The notes under the pieces are model-generated. The model ran no database searches. It was not told the DNA's origin and saw only the letters and a list, made by a program, of their open reading frames with translations. The position numbers were made by a program, and so were the translations under genes. Of a stretch of 9,349 bases of DNA, positions 6,391 to 9,349 are shown one piece after another. Numbering within the stretch: the first letter of the stretch is position 1; the number at the start of each line of letters is the position of its first letter. Origin of the DNA: Rhodothermaceae bacterium (lineage in GTDB: Bacteria > Bacteroidota > Rhodothermia > Rhodothermales > JAHEMB01); contig JAHEMB010000077.1 of NCBI GenBank assembly GCA_024643915.1, forward strand, positions 1 to 9,349, given 5' to 3'.

Positions 6391-8346
6391 ATGGCAACTT
6401 TCCCTGAGATGACTCCCTCCGAAACGGCCCCGGCCCAGCCTCGCACTTCTATCCCCGGGGCGCAGCTTGAGCGGGTGCCCGTCCTTATTTTCGATCAGGC
6501 CGGGCGGATGGCACGGCAGGTGGCCCGGCGTGTGGCGAACCTGATCGAGGAGGGGCGCACTGTGGGCAAGCCCGTCGTTTTGGGCCTGCCTACCGGCTCC
6601 ACCCCTATCGATGTCTACAAAGAGCTCATCCGCATGCACCGCGACGAGGGGCTCGACCTCTCCGGCGTTGTCACCTTCAACCTCGACGAATACTATCCCG
6701 TCAATCCGAAGAGCTTGCAGAGCTATCACCGGTTCATGCGGGAGAATTTCTTCGACTATGTCAACATCCCTGAAGAAAACATCCACATCCCGCGCGGCGA
6801 CTTGCTTCCGGAGGACGTGGAGGCCTACTGCCGCGCCTACGAGCACGCCATCGCCGAGGCGGGCGGCCTCGATTTGCTGCTCCTGGGCATCGGGCGGAGC
6901 GGCCACATCGGCTTCAACGAGCCGGGCTCCGGGCCGGAGACGCGCACACGCCTGATCCTGCTCGACGAGATCACCCGGAAGGACGCCGCCAGCGACTTCT
7001 TCGGCGAGGAGAACGTACCGCGCCAGGCCATCACGATGGGCGTGGGCACCATCCTCGACGCCCGCGAGATCATCCTGATGGCGACGGGCGAGCACAAGGC
7101 GCCCATCCTCCGCCGCGCCGTGGAGGAGGAGCCGAATCGCTCCGTCACGGCCACCTACCTCCAGCTCCACCGCAATGCCACCTTCTACGTGGACCGCGCC
7201 GCCGCCGGGGAGCTGACGCGCGAGAAAACGCCGTGGCTCGTCCGCCAGGTGACGTGGGACAAGGCCCTCGCCAAGCGTGCCGTCATCTGGCTTTCTGGAA
7301 AGTTGGACAAGGCCATCCTTCGTCTCGAAGCCGCCGACTTCTACCGGCACCACCTCCACGAACTCCTCCACGCCTACCCCACGGTCGACCACCTCACGCG
7401 CGAGGTGTTCGAGGACCTGCGGCAGCGCATTCGCTATCGGGAAAGCCTGCCTGCCCGACAGCGTGTTATCCTCTTCAGCCCCCACCCGGACGACGACGTG
7501 ATCTCGATGGGCGGGATGCTCGACAAGCTCGCCTCGAACGAGAACGACGTGACCGTGGCCTACATGACCAACGGCTCCGTGGCCGTCTTCGATGGGGACG
7601 TGCGGCGACACCTGCGCTTCGTCTCGTTTAGCCGCCACGCCCTTGCTCTCGAAAACGACATCGGGGAGAAGCTGGAGGCGCGCAAAAACCGCATCTTCGC
7701 CTTCCTCGACGAGAAAAAGCCGGGCGCGGTGGATACCGAAGAGATCCAGCAAATCAAGGCGCACATCCGCTACGCCGAAGCCATCGCCGGCATCGAGGTG
7801 TTGGGGCTGGGCGACGAGAACGCGCGCTTCCTCGACATGCCGTTCTACAAGACCGGCACTGTGCGCAAGGACCCCATTGGCGAGGACGACGTGCAGGTGG
7901 TCCTCGACTTGCTCAAAGAGATCAATCCGACCCACATCTTCGTCGCGGGCGATTTGTCGGACCCGCACGGCACGCACCGGATGTGCTACGTCGCCATCCG
8001 AGAAGCGCTCAAGCGGTACAACAGCACCCGGCAGGCCGGCGGCGACGGCGCTCAGCCGCCCGAACGCCCCCTCGTGTGGCTCTACCGGGGCGCCTGGCAG
8101 GAGTGGGAGATCCACCGCGCCGACGTCTTTATCCCCCTCTCGAAGGCCGATCTCGACCGGAAGATCGAGGCCATCTTCAAGCACGAGAGCCAGAAGGACC
8201 GCGCCATGTTCCCCGGCGCCTACGACGAGCGTGAGTTCTGGGAGCGCGCCCGCGACCGCAACGCCGCCACCGCAGCCAAGCTCAACAAGCTGGGCCTCCC
8301 CGAATTCTACGCCGCCGAGGCTTTCGTGACGGGGTACGCGTTGTAA
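6391..8346 (+). CDS. nagB: Glucosamine-6-phosphate deaminase-like / PIG-L deacetylase-like fusion
   Basis: A cytoplasmic two-domain protein of 651 residues. Residues about 30-275 are NagB-like, the family that converts glucosamine-6-phosphate to fructose-6-phosphate and ammonia: LPTGSTP at 66-72 (phosphate loop), FNLDEYY at 96-102 (Asp99 equals the catalytic Asp72 of E. coli), GIGRSGHIGFNEPGS at 166-180, and MGVGTILDARE at 216-226. In that third motif the catalytic Asp141 is replaced by Ser170, while His172 and Glu177 remain. Residues about 355-645 are PIG-L/LmbE-like, a zinc-dependent N-deacetylase family: PHPDDD at 364-369 and DPHGTH at 524-529 supply ligands. The same fusion is known in Bacteroidota (BT_0258-type, by recall), annotated as putative because activity is unproven. 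Together the domains could deacetylate and deaminate an amino-sugar phosphate. Start at 6391; ATG 6409 is an alternative; no Shine-Dalgarno site. The symbol follows the N-terminal family only. Confidence 0.9.
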   Translation: MATFPEMTPSETAPAQPRTSIPGAQLERVPVLIFDQAGRMARQVARRVANLIEEGRTVGKPVVLGLPTGSTPIDVYKELIRMHRDEGLDLSGVVTFNLDEYYPVNPKSLQSYHRFMRENFFDYVNIPEENIHIPRGDLLPEDVEAYCRAYEHAIAEAGGLDLLLLGIGRSGHIGFNEPGSGPETRTRLILLDEITRKDAASDFFGEENVPRQAITMGVGTILDAREIILMATGEHKAPILRRAVEEEPNRSVTATYLQLHRNATFYVDRAAAGELTREKTPWLVRQVTWDKALAKRAVIWLSGKLDKAILRLEAADFYRHHLHELLHAYPTVDHLTREVFEDLRQRIRYRESLPARQRVILFSPHPDDDVISMGGMLDKLASNENDVTVAYMTNGSVAVFDGDVRRHLRFVSFSRHALALENDIGEKLEARKNRIFAFLDEKKPGAVDTEEIQQIKAHIRYAEAIAGIEVLGLGDENARFLDMPFYKTGTVRKDPIGEDDVQVVLDLLKEINPTHIFVAGDLSDPHGTHRMCYVAIREALKRYNSTRQAGGDGAQPPERPLVWLYRGAWQEWEIHRADVFIPLSKADLDRKIEAIFKHESQKDRAMFPGAYDEREFWERARDRNAATAAKLNKLGLPEFYAAEAFVTGYAL

Positions 8347-8350
8347 CGCC

Positions 8351-8848
8351 TCAGTTCAGCAGCCAGATGGCCGCATTGAGCACTGTGGCAAAGAGCACCC
8401 AGGCAAGGTAGGGCACGAGCAGCCAGCCCGCCGTTCGCGACAGGGGAAAGAACGCACGGATCGTCAGGGCGAGGGCGACGTCGAGCAAGACGATGACCAC
8501 GAGCGCTGCCCCCACCGCCTGCAGGCCGAAGAAGACCGGCGTCCACGCTGCGTTGAGCGCGAGTTGCCCGGCGAAGAGCAGGAGCGCCTGCCGTACCGGT
8601 TGCCGTAGCCGGTCGCGCTGCCGCCACACGAGGTAGGCCGCCACCCCCATGAAGGCATAGAGGAGGGTCCACACCGGCCCGAAGAGCCAGTTCGGCGGGT
8701 TGAAAAACGGCTTCTCCAGGGCCTGGAACCACGCGCTCTGCGCGGTCGGCACGATCAGAGCGCTGAGGATGCCCACGAGTTCACAGCCGAGGACGAAGAG
8801 CAGGACGATCCCGGCTTGCTTTAGACGAGATTTTTGAGAAAGCGTCAC
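8351..8848 (-). CDS. tspO: TspO/MBR family membrane protein
   Basis: Integral membrane protein of the tryptophan-rich sensory / peripheral benzodiazepine receptor family, which binds porphyrins and other small hydrophobic ligands. The 165-residue product has five hydrophobic segments (about 11-33, 54-75, 84-107, 111-132, 140-163) and the family marks: WFQALEKPFFNPP at 40-52, LFGPVWTLLYAFMG at 55-68, LALNAAWTPVFFG at 96-108 and PYLAWVLFATVLNAAIW at 146-162. Length is typical (about 150-165). The start is a GTG at 8848; the next in-frame Met is inside the second membrane segment, so GTG is required. It begins 12 nt after the hisI stop, so the two are probably cotranscribed, although no Shine-Dalgarno site is evident. 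Its stop lies 4 nt from the stop of the convergent fusion gene. What it senses here is unknown. Confidence 0.93.
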   Translation of the reverse strand: MTLSQKSRLKQAGIVLLFVLGCELVGILSALIVPTAQSAWFQALEKPFFNPPNWLFGPVWTLLYAFMGVAAYLVWRQRDRLRQPVRQALLLFAGQLALNAAWTPVFFGLQAVGAALVVIVLLDVALALTIRAFFPLSRTAGWLLVPYLAWVLFATVLNAAIWLLN

Positions 8849-8860
8849 GACAGCGGCCGT

Positions 8861-9250
8861 TTATTTGTAGACTTCGGCGGGATCGAACATTTTCTCGCCG
8901 TCTTCCACGAGTTCGCCGCCGTCGAGCTTCCGGTAGAAGCAAGAGCGGAAGCCGGTGTGGCAGGCCGCCCCGCCGTGCTGTTTCACTTTGAACAAAAGCG
9001 CGTCGCCATCGCAGTCGATGCGGACCTCCTGCACCGTCTGGGTGTTGCCGCTGCTCTCTCCTTTCACCCAGACCTTCTGACGGGAGCGGCTCCAGTAGGT
9101 CATTGTGCCTGTTTCGAGGGTCTGGCGCAGGGTGGCTTCGTTCATATAGGCCAGCATCAGCACCTGGCCCGTCGCGGCGTCCTGCGCGATGGCCGTCACC
9201 AGCCCGTCCGCGTTGTATTTTACCTGATCCAGTATCGCCGTAGCGGTCAT
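8861..9250 (-). CDS. hisI: Phosphoribosyl-AMP cyclohydrolase (histidine biosynthesis)
   Basis: Opens the purine ring of phosphoribosyl-AMP, the third step of histidine biosynthesis, in the cytoplasm. Seen in the 129-residue product: MLAYMN at 32-37; YWSRSRQKVWVKGE at 52-65, followed by SSGNTQ; the metal-binding DCDGD at 79-83; and the zinc-ligand region with Cys97 and Cys104 in ACHTGFRSC. All key residues are present. It is the monofunctional form: there is no HisE (phosphoribosyl-ATP pyrophosphatase) domain after it, only a short acidic tail ending DPAEVYK. No other his gene is in the window, so the pathway is dispersed or lies beyond the right edge. The ATG at 9250 has a good ribosome site. 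It is probably the first gene of a two-gene unit with the TspO gene. Confidence 0.96.
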   Translation of the reverse strand: MTATAILDQVKYNADGLVTAIAQDAATGQVLMLAYMNEATLRQTLETGTMTYWSRSRQKVWVKGESSGNTQTVQEVRIDCDGDALLFKVKQHGGAACHTGFRSCFYRKLDGGELVEDGEKMFDPAEVYK

Positions 9251-9259
9251 CGTGTCTCG

Positions 9260-9265
9260 TCCTTT
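9260..9265 (-). promoter_or_regulatory. Ribosome binding site of hisI
   Basis: Read on the minus strand, AAAGGA lies 9 nt before the ATG at 9250. It is a normal Shine-Dalgarno match and fixes the hisI start; most other genes in the window lack one. Confidence 0.6.
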
Positions 9266-9313
9266 CTTGCGAATGAGGGGCGCGTTGAATTCATGGCAGC
9301 GGGGCAGGTTTCT

Positions 9314-9348
9314 GGGAATAGAATGGAGGAGCGGAGGAATAGAGGAGT
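9314..9348. repeat. Purine-rich low-complexity repeat at the right edge
   Basis: A nearly pure A/G stretch with GGAATAGA at 9315-9322 and again at 9336-9343 (21-nt period), interleaved with GGAGGAG/GGAG units. It lies upstream of hisI and is cut by the window edge, so its full extent is unknown. The rest of 9266-9313 shows no clear promoter. Confidence 0.4.
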
Positions 9349-9349
9349 G

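Noticed and set aside
6349..8184. A 611-codon open frame antisense to the NagB-PIG-L fusion
   Set aside because: It mirrors a strongly coding plus-strand gene with all motifs intact; GC-rich third positions remove stop codons on the opposite strand. The product has no recognisable domain and is rich in Val, Asp, Glu and Arg as expected of a shadow.
1..9349. CRISPR array, tRNA, rRNA or insertion sequence
   Set aside because: No regularly spaced long repeats, no cloverleaf, no rRNA-like stretch and no transposase frame on either strand.

Overview
The window is a GC-rich piece of bacterial chromosome that looks like the Rhodothermota/Bacteroidota lineage (Rhodothermales-like). The reasons are a PorQ-type component of the type IX secretion system (T9SS), a NagB-PIG-L fusion of the kind known from Bacteroidota, weak or absent Shine-Dalgarno sites before most genes, and high GC at third codon positions that produces long antisense shadow frames. 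The lineage call is inference from gene content; there is no rRNA or other marker in the window. I see no tRNA, rRNA, CRISPR array, transposase or phage gene.

Layout, left to right. Positions 1-284 hold no supportable gene. A PorQ-like outer-membrane protein (285-1250, +) is followed by an unusually AT-rich spacer with a candidate promoter and a 5'-leader hairpin, then a subtilisin-family (S8) protease with a lipoprotein signal (1461-2903, +). Next come a small inverted-repeat element made of CAATG-type units and a strong intrinsic terminator (3021-3057). A secreted protein made of two copies of a DUF1579-like domain follows (3183-4295, +). It runs convergently into a squalene/phytoene synthase family gene (4311-5246, -). 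That gene is divergent from a radical SAM/SPASM gene (5452-6285, +), which appears to lack the middle of its barrel. Then comes a 651-residue NagB-PIG-L fusion (6391-8346, +). It converges, with only 4 nt between stop codons, on a minus-strand pair: hisI (8861-9250) and, 12 nt downstream of it, a TspO/MBR membrane protein (8351-8848).

Functionally this looks like a set of ordinary chromosomal genes in short transcription units: cell-envelope and secretion (PorQ, lipoprotein protease, secreted DUF1579-like protein), isoprenoid synthesis, amino-sugar metabolism, histidine synthesis and a tryptophan-rich sensory protein. I do not see a convincing new multi-gene system. The items most worth a second look are the internally shortened radical SAM protein, the altered catalytic loop in the NagB half of the fusion, the three close cysteine pairs in the protease, and the CAATG inverted-repeat element.
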